A stretch of 33,755 nucleotides of DNA from a virus. Below the pieces are notes generated by a model. The model did not search any database, was not told the DNA's origin, and was given only the letters and a program-made list of their open reading frames with translations. The translations under genes and the position numbers were made by a program. The stretch is from positions 1-33,755 of IMG/VR virus record IMGVR_UViG_3300037041_001145. The stretch is one strand, 5' to 3'. Of the stretch, positions 1 through 8,389 are shown one piece after another. The number at the start of each line of letters is the position of its first letter. Position 1 is the first letter of the stretch.

Positions 1-366
1 TTTAGAACAATTTACTGTAGGTACTGCACATGCATCTACTGTAGCTGGTACTTCTTTGTAAGGTACTTCTTGAATATTAGTTCCCCCAATATTATATCCT
101 GTATTGATTGTGTACTCACCACAAATCATAGCATAATTAAAAGTATAAAAATCATCTGGCAATTTTACTTTCCCATGACATACTTCAAGTATAACTTCTT
201 TTTGTTGGTTAATTCTTAAACCAAGATCATAATTAATTCTTCTTGCAACTTTGATAAGAGTTTGAGGCTCTATCATATTCTCTAAAGCAAATGTTTGAAA
301 GTCAACCATTATGTCTTCCAGCAATTGATCAAAGCTTCTATATTTTAGTGTATAATTAAAATCCAT
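1..366 (-). CDS. Head-tail connector/ring-type structural protein (C-terminus cut by window edge)
   Basis: Partial gene: 122 codons are visible, starting at an ATG at 364-366 and running in frame off base 1. The protein begins MDFNYTLKYRSFDQLLEDI and contains VARRINYDLGLRINQQKE, then a beta-rich part with three cysteines. I see no membrane segment or catalytic motif. The start overlaps the stop of the upstream gene as TAATG, so translation is probably coupled. Its place at the end of a run of connector-like genes, and its resemblance to a protein I remember following the tail-stabilisation protein in crAss-like phages, suggest one of the ring (neck) proteins between portal and tail. The structural role is inferred from context; the exact ring number is unknown. 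Confidence 0.6.
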   Translation of the reverse strand, partial: MDFNYTLKYRSFDQLLEDIMVDFQTFALENMIEPQTLIKVARRINYDLGLRINQQKEVILEVCHGKVKLPDDFYTFNYAMICGEYTINTGYNIGGTNIQEVPYKEVPATVDACAVPTVNCSK

Positions 367-1037
367 TATCTAAGTATGTTTTGTGAATCATCAGGACCAT
401 TTGTAGGTATTTGCATTGACATTGTAAAGTCTTTAACAACATACTGTTCAATTTCTGAAAATATATATTCCGGAAAAGGTAATCTATTGTCTTGTCTTAC
501 TTTACATTTATTTTTATCATCACAGTGATACTCAGCAATATTAGCATCAAATAATGCTTCAACTTTAATTGCATCCCATTGACAATCTGGTAAATAAAGA
601 TATTCATCAATTGACCAAAAGTATTTTTGTTTATTGTACTTAAAGGTTGTTGTCTTTGTAATAGATGTATATGTACCCGGCTCAGTACGGTATAATTCTT
701 GAGATCCATCTATAGAAGATACAGAACGGATAAGTGGACCAAAAGTTCCATCAAATATTCTAGGTAATTTATATTTTGTTCTTTTAATATAACAATCAGA
801 ATATATTCCCGCACATTTTGCTTCTATCTTATCTACATCAATAAGTTCAACATATGGTAAGTCAGTCCAAATAGAACTCATTCTCATAAGTTTATATTGG
901 TTGTCTTCTCTTTTTAAAAGTGTTTCACCATACTTTATGATTGCAAGGTAAATACTTCTATCTGTTAAAAAAGGATCTTCTTTAACAGCTTTAAGTGTTG
1001 CCCTTACTCTAGATATTGCTTCTCCAATTGTTGTCAT
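366..1037 (-). CDS. Ring/tail-stabilisation protein, crAss-like family
   Basis: 223 residues, starting MTTIGEAISRVRATLKAV, a helical N-terminus followed by a beta-rich body, with a C-terminal PEYIFSEIEQYVVKDF segment. This N-terminal pattern is one I recognise from a conserved crAss-like structural protein described as tail stabilisation or ring protein, of the P22 gp4-type head-to-tail adaptor group. It would sit under the portal and help seal packaged DNA. The start overlaps the upstream stop as ATGA and the stop overlaps the next start as TAATG, giving a tightly coupled trio of connector genes. No enzyme motif is visible. Placement in the crAss-like family is fairly secure; the exact position in the neck is not. 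Confidence 0.7.
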   Translation of the reverse strand: MTTIGEAISRVRATLKAVKEDPFLTDRSIYLAIIKYGETLLKREDNQYKLMRMSSIWTDLPYVELIDVDKIEAKCAGIYSDCYIKRTKYKLPRIFDGTFGPLIRSVSSIDGSQELYRTEPGTYTSITKTTTFKYNKQKYFWSIDEYLYLPDCQWDAIKVEALFDANIAEYHCDDKNKCKVRQDNRLPFPEYIFSEIEQYVVKDFTMSMQIPTNGPDDSQNILR

Positions 1038-1618
1038 AAGTCAAATTCATTATAAGTATTAAGTTGTACATTTAATTCTTTTTGTCTTTTGTTTTTAAGA
1101 CTAATTGCTGTATACAACTTTCTTAATTTTTTATGTGGGTCTACTTGTATATACATTGTCCAATTTTCTGGATATGCCTTAGCAACCGCTCTTTTAAAAT
1201 TTCTACAAGCTACAAAACTCCAACATTCTCTAAATGTGAATTTATATTTACTTGAATAACTTGTATAAAATATTTTAGCAAGTTTACCATCTGTTTCCCA
1301 ATTATTATTACTTACACTAACACCATATTTTTTTGATTTAGCATAATCTACATTATTACCTTTTGCTCTTTCACATGTTCCAATAAAAATTGAACCTAAT
1401 CCTTCTGGTAACTGTACACCATCTCTTGTTTCAATTACAGTTTCCCAAAAAGTTTCATTAAAACTTTTAATGATTACTCTAATTTGTGCTTCAGTTATAT
1501 CATTATACTTTGGATATTTTTCTCTAAAACTTTTAAAGTATTTTTTATCAATAATATTAACTACTTCTTGTCTAAACCTTGGAGCTGTTACATCTGGTAC
1601 TCTAAATTCTTTACTCAT
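1034..1618 (-). CDS. Conserved structural protein, possibly HU/IHF-like fold
   Basis: 194 residues. An N-terminal region (about residues 40-85) reads TEAQIRVIIKSFNETFWETV followed by a GVQLPEGLGSIFIG segment, which resembles the helix-helix-beta start of HU/IHF proteins with their conserved glycines. A basic C-terminus with aromatic residues follows (FRECWSFVACRNFKRAV, then KKLRKLYTAISLKNKRQK). crAss-like phages are known to carry two IHF-related proteins near structural genes; this may be one of them, but the match is by eye. It is the first gene after a terminator (1674-1705) and a TATATTTG box (1657-1664), so it probably heads a transcript for the neck proteins. Its stop is TGA overlapping the next ATG. 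It could instead be a ring protein without DNA-binding function. Confidence 0.5.
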   Translation of the reverse strand: MSKEFRVPDVTAPRFRQEVVNIIDKKYFKSFREKYPKYNDITEAQIRVIIKSFNETFWETVIETRDGVQLPEGLGSIFIGTCERAKGNNVDYAKSKKYGVSVSNNNWETDGKLAKIFYTSYSSKYKFTFRECWSFVACRNFKRAVAKAYPENWTMYIQVDPHKKLRKLYTAISLKNKRQKELNVQLNTYNEFDL

Positions 1619-1656
1619 TCTATACTATTTAATATACAAAAAATTATCCATACTTG

Positions 1657-1664
1657 CAAATATA
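1657..1664 (-). promoter_or_regulatory. Candidate Bacteroidota -7 promoter box
   Basis: The minus strand reads TATATTTG, an exact TAnnTTTG match, about 40 bases upstream of the ATG at 1618 and directly downstream of a terminator. No TTTG box is seen 19-21 bases upstream, so this is a half-promoter by sequence. Its place between terminator and gene makes a new transcript start plausible. Confidence 0.45.
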
Positions 1665-1673
1665 AGAAAAATA

Positions 1674-1705
1674 GAAAACCCCAGACTCATTTGCCTAGGG
1701 TTCTC
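1674..1705 (-). terminator. Rho-independent terminator after the 335-aa appendage gene
   Basis: On the minus strand GAGAACCC pairs with GGGTTTTC (one G-T wobble) around a 16-base loop, followed by a T-rich tract (TTTTCTATTTTTC). It lies 40 bases past the stop of the gene ending at 1745. Confidence 0.7.
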
Positions 1706-1744
1706 CTCTTGTTAGTCACAGAAACCAACAAACTGCGACATCTT

Positions 1745-2752
1745 TTAGATCTCCTCTACCATAATTTGAGCTTTTAACAATCTACCAACTCCACCTGATT
1801 TACTTTTAAACTTAAGTGAAACAGCATCATTTGGTGCTAAGGTAACTACTTGGTAAAAGGAAACATTTTTAGGAATACGTGTATTATAAAATCTAAACTC
1901 TACTGGATTTATACTAGGAGTTGTAACTACTTTTTCTGTTGTCAAAACAGTAATTATGTCTCCAACATTTGGTCCATCAAATAAAGCACCTGCTAAATCT
2001 TGATTACCCAAACTTTCCCATGCAATTATATCAACAAAAGTTGCTGTTTTAATAATAGCACCATCAACCCAATTTGAAAAGTCAGCTACATTAACTGCAG
2101 CTAGTGCGGTATCTGTATTATATGATACAAATACTTTAAATGTTTTACTAGTTAATGCTGTGTTTGTATAAGTGAGTGTGTTATAACCAATTGGAAAAAA
2201 GTAATTATCAGGACCAGGACTTGGAGCTCCTGCTACAATATTAATATCACTTACAACTTGTTGATGAAAAAATACTTTAGCTGGTACACAAAAGTAATCT
2301 ACTATATCTTGTAAAACATCAACTATTGGTGTTCCACTAGTAGATATAATATCTGTACCACACGTTACATTTGTTGCAATACTTAAATTATCACAAATAT
2401 ATTCTACTACTGCTATAAAAGCTTCTTGAACAGTTGAATTATTTGGGATAACTTCATCAGTTCCACAACTTACTTTTGCAATTAATATACTAAAGTTAGC
2501 AAATGCATTACATAGATAATCTACAATATTATTAAGGGCATCTGCCACATTTGTATCTGTTGCTACAACAACATCAGGTGTACAAATAATTGGATCTCCT
2601 GAATAAATTATACATTGTGCATCAAATACTTCAGCACATGGTTGCGCTTCAGGACAATCAACTGGTGTTGGGCATGGTGGAGGTGACGTTAAAAAACTAT
2701 CTTTGCATCCACATCCTATTTTATCGCATCCGCAATTTGTACATGTTCCCAT
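1745..2752 (-). CDS. Cysteine-rich appendage/tail protein, paralogue of the upstream gene
   Basis: 335 residues. The N-terminus is cysteine-rich (CTNCGCDKIGCGCKD, then a Pro/Cys stretch), a motif I associate with crAss-like appendage proteins. Residues about 40-155 hold three copies of a unit with the pattern CGTD...V..AF..IVDY.C. The last 170 residues (from KVFFHQQVVSD) align well with the end of the 2756-4432 product: both contain GYN.L.YTNT, NWVDGAIIKT, TTEKV and NPVEFRF or TPVEFRF. The shared C-terminal domain probably makes the exposed head of a fibre that binds host or cell-surface sugar; that is inference. A terminator follows the stop, so this gene closes the transcript. No signal peptide or enzyme motif was seen. 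Confidence 0.6.
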   Translation of the reverse strand: MGTCTNCGCDKIGCGCKDSFLTSPPPCPTPVDCPEAQPCAEVFDAQCIIYSGDPIICTPDVVVATDTNVADALNNIVDYLCNAFANFSILIAKVSCGTDEVIPNNSTVQEAFIAVVEYICDNLSIATNVTCGTDIISTSGTPIVDVLQDIVDYFCVPAKVFFHQQVVSDINIVAGAPSPGPDNYFFPIGYNTLTYTNTALTSKTFKVFVSYNTDTALAAVNVADFSNWVDGAIIKTATFVDIIAWESLGNQDLAGALFDGPNVGDIITVLTTEKVVTTPSINPVEFRFYNTRIPKNVSFYQVVTLAPNDAVSLKFKSKSGGVGRLLKAQIMVEEI

Positions 2753-2755
2753 ATC

Positions 2756-4432
2756 TTATAATTCTTGAATAAATATTTGTGCTTTAAATAAAATTGAATT
2801 TGTTGTATTTGATAATGTCTTAAATTTAAGACTAACAGATTCATTATTGTTTAATGTAACCATTTTAAAAATTGAAAGTGTGTTTGCAGATAAACCACTG
2901 CCAAATCTAAATTCAACAGGAGTTAATGAAATATTAGTTATTACTTTTTCAGCTGTTGTTAAATTTACTGCAGATGGTATAGGTGCTGGACTGTCATATA
3001 TTGAACCTAATATTTCTACTCTTCCACCATAACATTCATATTCAATTGTATCAACGGCAAGTACTGTTTTAATAATTGCACCGTCTACCCAATTAGCAAT
3101 TTCATCATTTTGTAAAAATATTGACATACCAGATGTATTTGCTACTTCATAACTTACATGTACTGCAAAGGTTTTTGCTACTCCTGAAGTATTTGTATAT
3201 GATAATACATTATATCCGGTTGGGAAATGATATGTAGAAACACTTGGCACTGCACTTAATGCTACTTGTACTTCTCCTATCACTTCTTCATAGAAGTTAA
3301 GCTTAGGTCTTGATACTGTGTATTGAGTTTTATTACCTCCTAATGCTAAAGGTGTAACTACTATATCATCTGCACCTACAACAATTGCTTCTTTTGTATC
3401 AATTGTATATGTTGTTACTCCTGCAACTGGTCCTGTAGGTGTTACTACTGTATTGTCACCTGCTACTACTATAGTATCTTTTCCATCTATAGTATAGTCT
3501 GTTACTTGGTCTGATCCTACTATAGTTACAACTGGCGTAACAGTAATATTGTCACCTGCAGTTATAGTAGTTAATTCTGTTCCTCCGTTTCTAACATCAC
3601 AAAGTGCAAGCCATAAATTATTAATTGCATTTGCCAATGTAATTGGTGATGCAACATATGATGGATATGCAACTTGCATTTGAGTTCCAGGTGATGTAAA
3701 TCTTAAAGCTTCAGAATCATCTGTACCTAATATACATTGTGATAATACTGCATTAGATAAATTCGGAAATGTATCAAATACAGCTTTGTATGGGCACCAC
3801 TCTTCATTAATAAATCTACTAATTACAATATCAATATCTTGTGTTGTTCCTGCAGCTAAAACTGGAATAATTGTTCCTATATTACATTGAAGAATAAATG
3901 ATGGAATAACAAATACCGGTGGTGGAGTTGACTCAAGTGTAGTTACTCTAACATTTAATGAATTAATACCAGAATTAATTATTGATATTTCTGTAACTAT
4001 AGTACATATTCTATTTGCAATTTGATCAACATAGTCAACTATAGTTACTGTTCCTCCACCAAAGCATGATGCAGCTGTAAGTAAATAATCTGTTACTACT
4101 GCTGATTTATTTGCAACAGCTGCTGTTGATGTACTAGGTCTAATAACAGCAACATCAATATTTTCTAAAGCACAAATTCTATTAATTAAAAATTGAAGTA
4201 ACTCTTGAAAATTATTTGGTTTGCATGATGCTAAGTTAAAACATGCTAAGTCATAACTTGAAACATTAAGATAATCAATTATTGTACATAATTCTGTAGC
4301 AAGTTTAAATACAACATCTGATACAGTATCTCCTGTACATAAATTAATACAAGGTATATTATCACCGGCCCATATCACACAATTGGATGATATTGGACTA
4401 CATGGTGAATTATCTAAATTTAAAGGTCTCAT
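2756..4432 (-). CDS. Large appendage/fibre protein with tandem beta repeats
   Basis: 558 residues from the chosen ATG at 4432 (MRPLNLDNSPCSPIS); a longer reading from 4459 adds nine poorly supported residues. The N-terminal region (CVIWAGDNIPCINLCTGDT, then LATELCTIIDYLNVSSYDL) is a pattern I know from crAss-like phages. Residues about 290-375 hold three tandem beta repeats of roughly 27 residues (AGDNITVTP, AGDNTVVTP, GADDIVVTP, each ending in YTID or YTVS), typical of a fibre shaft. The C-terminal 170 residues are a paralogue of the 1745-2752 product. I infer a virion appendage with shaft and binding head. The gene is separated from the upstream nucleotidyltransferase by about 125 AT-rich bases with no clear terminator. 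Confidence 0.65.
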   Translation of the reverse strand: MRPLNLDNSPCSPISSNCVIWAGDNIPCINLCTGDTVSDVVFKLATELCTIIDYLNVSSYDLACFNLASCKPNNFQELLQFLINRICALENIDVAVIRPSTSTAAVANKSAVVTDYLLTAASCFGGGTVTIVDYVDQIANRICTIVTEISIINSGINSLNVRVTTLESTPPPVFVIPSFILQCNIGTIIPVLAAGTTQDIDIVISRFINEEWCPYKAVFDTFPNLSNAVLSQCILGTDDSEALRFTSPGTQMQVAYPSYVASPITLANAINNLWLALCDVRNGGTELTTITAGDNITVTPVVTIVGSDQVTDYTIDGKDTIVVAGDNTVVTPTGPVAGVTTYTIDTKEAIVVGADDIVVTPLALGGNKTQYTVSRPKLNFYEEVIGEVQVALSAVPSVSTYHFPTGYNVLSYTNTSGVAKTFAVHVSYEVANTSGMSIFLQNDEIANWVDGAIIKTVLAVDTIEYECYGGRVEILGSIYDSPAPIPSAVNLTTAEKVITNISLTPVEFRFGSGLSANTLSIFKMVTLNNNESVSLKFKTLSNTTNSILFKAQIFIQEL

Positions 4433-4557
4433 ATTTTTTCTTATAATATAATATAACAAATTTTATTGAATTATCCTAATGTAATATTTATATATAACAT
4501 ACATAAACTCTTTAACAATTGCAAAGCATTATAGTTTCTTATTATTTTGGACAAATC

Positions 4558-4884
4558 TTATTCAATTGGTATAACTACTAAATTCATTTCTATTCTTGGT
4601 TGCTTGAGAGCCATTAAATCTACTTTTAATTTATGCATTTTTAATAAATCATTTTTCAGGTTTATATAAGATCCTTTAAAACTTTGATTAATTCTTACAT
4701 CATAATCAGATTCACAATCCCAGTTTCCCCAAAAATAACTTCCAAATACAAATACTTCATTAACCGTACTATCTAACTTCTTTACTTTATCAGCAATAAT
4801 TTTAAAATTAATTTGTTTACACAAAGGTAAATCTTCAAACTTTTGCAGTTTCCCTCGCTTTATTCTTTGTCTACCTTTATACAT
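4558..4884 (-). CDS. MNT-type nucleotidyltransferase (pol-beta fold)
   Basis: 108 residues. The segment VFVFGSYFWGNWDCESDYDV (residues 44-63) is the signature of minimal nucleotidyltransferases: hG-S, then D60-x-D62, with a third acidic residue at D89 in KVDLMAL. All three metal-binding aspartates appear present, so the enzyme could be active. MNT proteins move nucleoside monophosphates from NTP to a protein, RNA or small molecule; some act as antitoxins that AMPylate HEPN toxins. No HEPN partner is nearby. The basic N-terminus (YKGRQRIKRGK) could touch nucleic acid. The start overlaps the stop of the 887-residue appendage gene as TAATG, so it is co-translated with virion genes, which is odd for such an enzyme. 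Family call is good; substrate is unknown. Confidence 0.72.
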   Translation of the reverse strand: MYKGRQRIKRGKLQKFEDLPLCKQINFKIIADKVKKLDSTVNEVFVFGSYFWGNWDCESDYDVRINQSFKGSYINLKNDLLKMHKLKVDLMALKQPRIEMNLVVIPIE

Positions 4885-7547
4885 TAAAACGGTGGTTCAA
4901 TAACTACACCATCTGTTACAATAAATGGTTCATCATTTATGTTAACGCATGTTGCCCACTCATAATTTATAGCATGTATTTGTTCAAATCCTTCTGTGTC
5001 TATTACTACAGAAGCTACTCCATTAATCCAACTATGTGTTTTTACAAATCCTGTATTATCATCTATTATAAAACTAATTGTATTGACAGTATTTGCTAAA
5101 ATCAAATAATAACCACCATTTGCAGAAAAACCAAACTCTACAACTGTCACAGCCCATATATCATTTGTTACAACCTGTGCTTTAACCAATTCTTGTAAAC
5201 CTAATGATAAAAATAATGCATTCATACCATCAACTTGATTTGTATAAGTTTGTCCAAATTGATTATTATTTGCAGGTATTATAATGTAAGGATTAAAACC
5301 ATAACTATACTCATTTCCTGGAGTTATATACTCAATTCCGTTTATTACTAAAGATGTTATTGTATGAGGTTCTTCTCCTGCAAATTCAGCATCAAAAACC
5401 CAATTAAGTGAATCCATAAATCCAAATACACAGGCTTCACTTTTCCAAGGAGATGGTGGAGCTACACAGTTAGTTTCACATTCTAGCAATGTTGGATAAG
5501 ATCCTCTTGTTCCTTGTACTTCCACACAATCAAATGCTACACAATTATATGATACAAGCGGTGGTGGTGGTGGTGATGGAGTTGGACAAGTAGCATGTAC
5601 AATATCTGAAGAAATAAATCCACAATTTGATGATACAGTACATCCACAATTTGCAGGTGGTGCACATGTATAATCTGGATTAACTAAAACAGCTAACATA
5701 AGTAACTCATGTTTAATTTCCCATTTTATTAACTCATCATCACAACAACTAGATATACCATATCTTTGTATAAGTACATCTTTATACATCCACTCAGAAA
5801 AATTGCATTCTACTTTTTCATAATATGCAGGTGTACATGCTGCAGTATCATAACCTGGTTTTACTTTTCTTCTAGGTAATATTACTATTGGACATTGACC
5901 ATCAATGCAATCTCCGTATTCTGTTACACCTACTGTAGTATTTGCATTCCAATCTAAATAACATGTTTTTGATACAGATTGACCTGGTGCTAATATATGT
6001 CTTAAACCAACAGTCCCATTAATATCAATATAATACACTATTTCTACTGTAGTACTGTTATTAATAAAACTTGCACATTTAGGTGTAAGTATTGCTACTA
6101 AACAATCAGGACAGTCAGCAAAAACTAAATTTACACTTATATCACCACTAATTGTAGTTGGTTCAGTAACCGAAACTTCCCAACATGTATCTGGGCAAAA
6201 GTCAATTGTAATAACTTGACCTACATATTCAGAGAGATCCACTATTGTAATAATAGGATCAAGAATATTCGCACAATCAGTTAATTGATAAAATGTAGAA
6301 TTACATAATACACAATCACCAAAAGATGCTGTTACAGTAACAGGTTGTGTAGACGGTGGAACAATATCAATTGGTTCAACTAACCAACATCCTGGACAAT
6401 TTGTATTAATTATAACAGTTGTATAATCAGATAAATCAGTTGTAGTATATTGTACTTCACCTGTAGTACACTCTGTAAGTTTAAAACCTTTTGGGTTTAT
6501 ACATGATGGACAATCAACAAAAACATTTTGTACAGTAACAGCAATTGCACATTCACAATCATTATCTGTATTATTTACTTGCCAACATGTATCACTACCT
6601 ACTATTTGAATAATTTGTTGTGTATTTATATACTGTTCTACTTGTGGATTAAATGTATAAATATTATCTTCAATTCCTTTACAGTCAACTAATTCATAAC
6701 AATTACTACAGTTATATAAAATGTTTAATGCATCAGTATCATCAACTAAACAATCTCCAAATGATTCAGTTATCCAACATAAGTTAGGAGTTGGACAAAT
6801 AGGTATTTGTTTAAGACAAACTTTATCTGACCATGTTACACCATCTGTTTGAATTAATAAAATTTGATCAATAAAATTACAATCTTTATAAGTTATAGAA
6901 AAAGTTCCAGGTGCTATTGTACCCGTCCAAAGAAATCTTGTACAAATACAATCTAAACAAATTAAACTACAAAAACCTCCACAACCTTCTTCAACTATAG
7001 CAAATTCACTTATAATAACTTGAACAAAAGGTGGTACTCCAACTCCAGTATATGGTATTTCTGTTGCAGTATAACATGTAAGAGGAACTAGATCACCATC
7101 TGGTACTGGTGTAATATATACATATGTTGCGCTATCAACTAATGCATCATCAATTAAGTATACTGTTGTTGGTAATCCTCCACAACATGGTTGTAAACTA
7201 TATACATTATATACCGGATTTTGAGGTATAGAACATGGGCACTCTACACTAGGTATTAAAGGACAAGGTCCTTCAATAGATGTTTCAATATATGGTAGCA
7301 ATGTAACAGGATCAGGTGCAGGAGCTAGAAGTAAAGTAGTAACCCAAACTAAGTCTGCACTTATTAATGCTTCTACATAATAACATTGACCAGTTTCTAA
7401 TGCATTACTTAAACTATCATATACTGTAGGTCCAGTATATGTATATACTTTTGGTAAAAAAGGTAGTGTAGGAAAAGGAACTCGAAAAAAAGCAGGATGT
7501 TCACCTGGACAACAAGGAGTAAATCTATAATACTGTGAAATTGCCAT
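4884..7547 (-). CDS. Very large cysteine-rich repeat protein, likely virion appendage
   Basis: 887 residues with dozens of cysteines. A repeat of about 70-80 residues recurs at least five times between about residues 195 and 500; each copy has a DCxxC or CSNCYELVDC start, a beta segment such as VDLSEYVGQVITID, then DTCWEV or GCWLVEP and a closing FGDC or FADCPDC. A proline/cysteine linker follows near residue 650, then a cysteine-poor C-terminal domain of about 190 residues that may bind ligand. I recall similar CW repeats in structural proteins of crAss-like and other large phages. Cysteine pairs may form disulphides once the particle leaves the cell. An 11-base A run lies directly before the ATG in place of a Shine-Dalgarno site. 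Function as an adhesin is inference. Confidence 0.6.
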   Translation of the reverse strand: MAISQYYRFTPCCPGEHPAFFRVPFPTLPFLPKVYTYTGPTVYDSLSNALETGQCYYVEALISADLVWVTTLLLAPAPDPVTLLPYIETSIEGPCPLIPSVECPCSIPQNPVYNVYSLQPCCGGLPTTVYLIDDALVDSATYVYITPVPDGDLVPLTCYTATEIPYTGVGVPPFVQVIISEFAIVEEGCGGFCSLICLDCICTRFLWTGTIAPGTFSITYKDCNFIDQILLIQTDGVTWSDKVCLKQIPICPTPNLCWITESFGDCLVDDTDALNILYNCSNCYELVDCKGIEDNIYTFNPQVEQYINTQQIIQIVGSDTCWQVNNTDNDCECAIAVTVQNVFVDCPSCINPKGFKLTECTTGEVQYTTTDLSDYTTVIINTNCPGCWLVEPIDIVPPSTQPVTVTASFGDCVLCNSTFYQLTDCANILDPIITIVDLSEYVGQVITIDFCPDTCWEVSVTEPTTISGDISVNLVFADCPDCLVAILTPKCASFINNSTTVEIVYYIDINGTVGLRHILAPGQSVSKTCYLDWNANTTVGVTEYGDCIDGQCPIVILPRRKVKPGYDTAACTPAYYEKVECNFSEWMYKDVLIQRYGISSCCDDELIKWEIKHELLMLAVLVNPDYTCAPPANCGCTVSSNCGFISSDIVHATCPTPSPPPPPLVSYNCVAFDCVEVQGTRGSYPTLLECETNCVAPPSPWKSEACVFGFMDSLNWVFDAEFAGEEPHTITSLVINGIEYITPGNEYSYGFNPYIIIPANNNQFGQTYTNQVDGMNALFLSLGLQELVKAQVVTNDIWAVTVVEFGFSANGGYYLILANTVNTISFIIDDNTGFVKTHSWINGVASVVIDTEGFEQIHAINYEWATCVNINDEPFIVTDGVVIEPPF

Positions 7548-7555
7548 TTTTTTTT

Positions 7556-7756
7556 TTATTTTTTATATCTGTCCTTACCCCATATTTGTGGTCTTGCCGT
7601 AATATGTGGTGGACTAGGTTTAACTTTTGGAGCAATAGTTTTTAACTTAGATTCATATGCAGAAAGACAATTTGTACAAACTGATGTTTTATCTGAAGCA
7701 ACTCTCTTTTGACATCCACAAGAAAGATTTCTTTTACAATTTGAGCATGAAGCCAT
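7556..7756 (-). CDS. Small zinc-ribbon-like protein
   Basis: 66 residues. Six cysteines are arranged CSNC, CGC and CTNC (C4, C7, C13, C15, C27, C30), as in a small zinc-binding or treble-clef fold, followed by a basic proline-rich tail ending GKDRYKK. The CSNC and CGCQKR pattern resembles the cysteine-rich N-terminus of the 1745-2752 product and the repeats of its 887-residue neighbour, so it could be a free-standing version of a module used in virion appendages. It lies between two structural genes with short gaps (8 and 21 bases). I do not know a function. Confidence 0.6.
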   Translation of the reverse strand: MASCSNCKRNLSCGCQKRVASDKTSVCTNCLSAYESKLKTIAPKVKPSPPHITARPQIWGKDRYKK

Positions 7757-7777
7757 AATTTGTTGGTTTAATTATGT

Positions 7778-8320
7778 TTAACAAGTTTTACAGTCAAATT
7801 TATTTAAAAGTTTGATTGCGTAATTATATAAGGTCATACCTTTTTGAGGTTCAAGACAAAATTCAACTTTTGCTTTAGCTGCATCAAGATACATCCTAAT
7901 CATTCTTAATTTTTCTAAACGCTCTTGCACTTTAGCTGGTGGCTCACAAGCGGCTAGATCTAAATTACAAAGAGCAACATTATATCTATTAAGTGCTTTA
8001 GTAATTCTTAAATGATTATACTCTACATATACTAAATCATTTGGAGATACACTATATTTAATAATGTAAATACCATCTGGTAGTTCACCATATTGCTCAC
8101 CACATCCTGTGACTTGTATCTGTAAATCACATGCAGTTAAGATTGCACTAAAATTTTCAATTACATCTAATTGAATAGAGTAGCCATAACCTGGTACAGT
8201 AACATTAAGTGTAGGGCAAGTTAAAGGAACATTAGTTGCATAAATACTAGCATCATTAATTGATAGTATACATGTGTTCATTACTGTAGGAACTTCTAAA
8301 CTTAGAACATGATTTGCCAT
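7778..8320 (-). CDS. Conserved crAss-like structural (neck/connector) protein
   Basis: 180 residues beginning MANHVLSLEVPTV. The N-terminal half is beta-rich with cysteines; the centre has PDGIYIIKYSVSPNDLVYVE, a motif I recognise as conserved in crAss-like phages; the last 60 residues form helices (QERLEKLRMIRMYLDAAKA) ending in CKTC. The architecture (beta domain plus helical hairpin) would fit a connector or appendage adaptor. The ATG lies only 11 bases after the hairpin terminator of the abundant 555-residue gene, with no room for a separate promoter, so its mRNA must come from read-through. The family assignment is fair; its role is inferred from position. Confidence 0.6.
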   Translation of the reverse strand: MANHVLSLEVPTVMNTCILSINDASIYATNVPLTCPTLNVTVPGYGYSIQLDVIENFSAILTACDLQIQVTGCGEQYGELPDGIYIIKYSVSPNDLVYVEYNHLRITKALNRYNVALCNLDLAACEPPAKVQERLEKLRMIRMYLDAAKAKVEFCLEPQKGMTLYNYAIKLLNKFDCKTC

Positions 8321-8331
8321 AATGATATATT

Positions 8332-8370
8332 AAAAAAAGGGGAGGAGTATGAAACTCAGCTCCCCTTTTT
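8332..8370 (-). terminator. Strong terminator/attenuator after the 555-aa virion gene
   Basis: On the minus strand AAAAAGGGGAG pairs with CTCCCCTTTTT (8334-8344 with 8360-8370), with an extra GAGT/ACTC stem inside the loop, and the T run continues to seven. It sits 20 bases past a stop codon and 11 bases before the next start, which suits partial termination. Confidence 0.85.
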
Positions 8371-8389
8371 AGTTATTAATTAGTGTTAA

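Noticed and set aside
1470-1777. Plus-strand open frames (also at 2590, 2847, 8909, 11411, 12233, 13188, 14820, 20626, 21619, 28628, 32806, 33333)
   Set aside because: All lie opposite well-supported minus-strand genes, look like random hydrophobic translations and have no operon fit.
4444-4557. Promoter or terminator in the gap before the 558-residue appendage gene
   Set aside because: Only weak matches (TACATTAG, no good upstream TTTG) and no stable hairpin with a T run; not strong enough to list.
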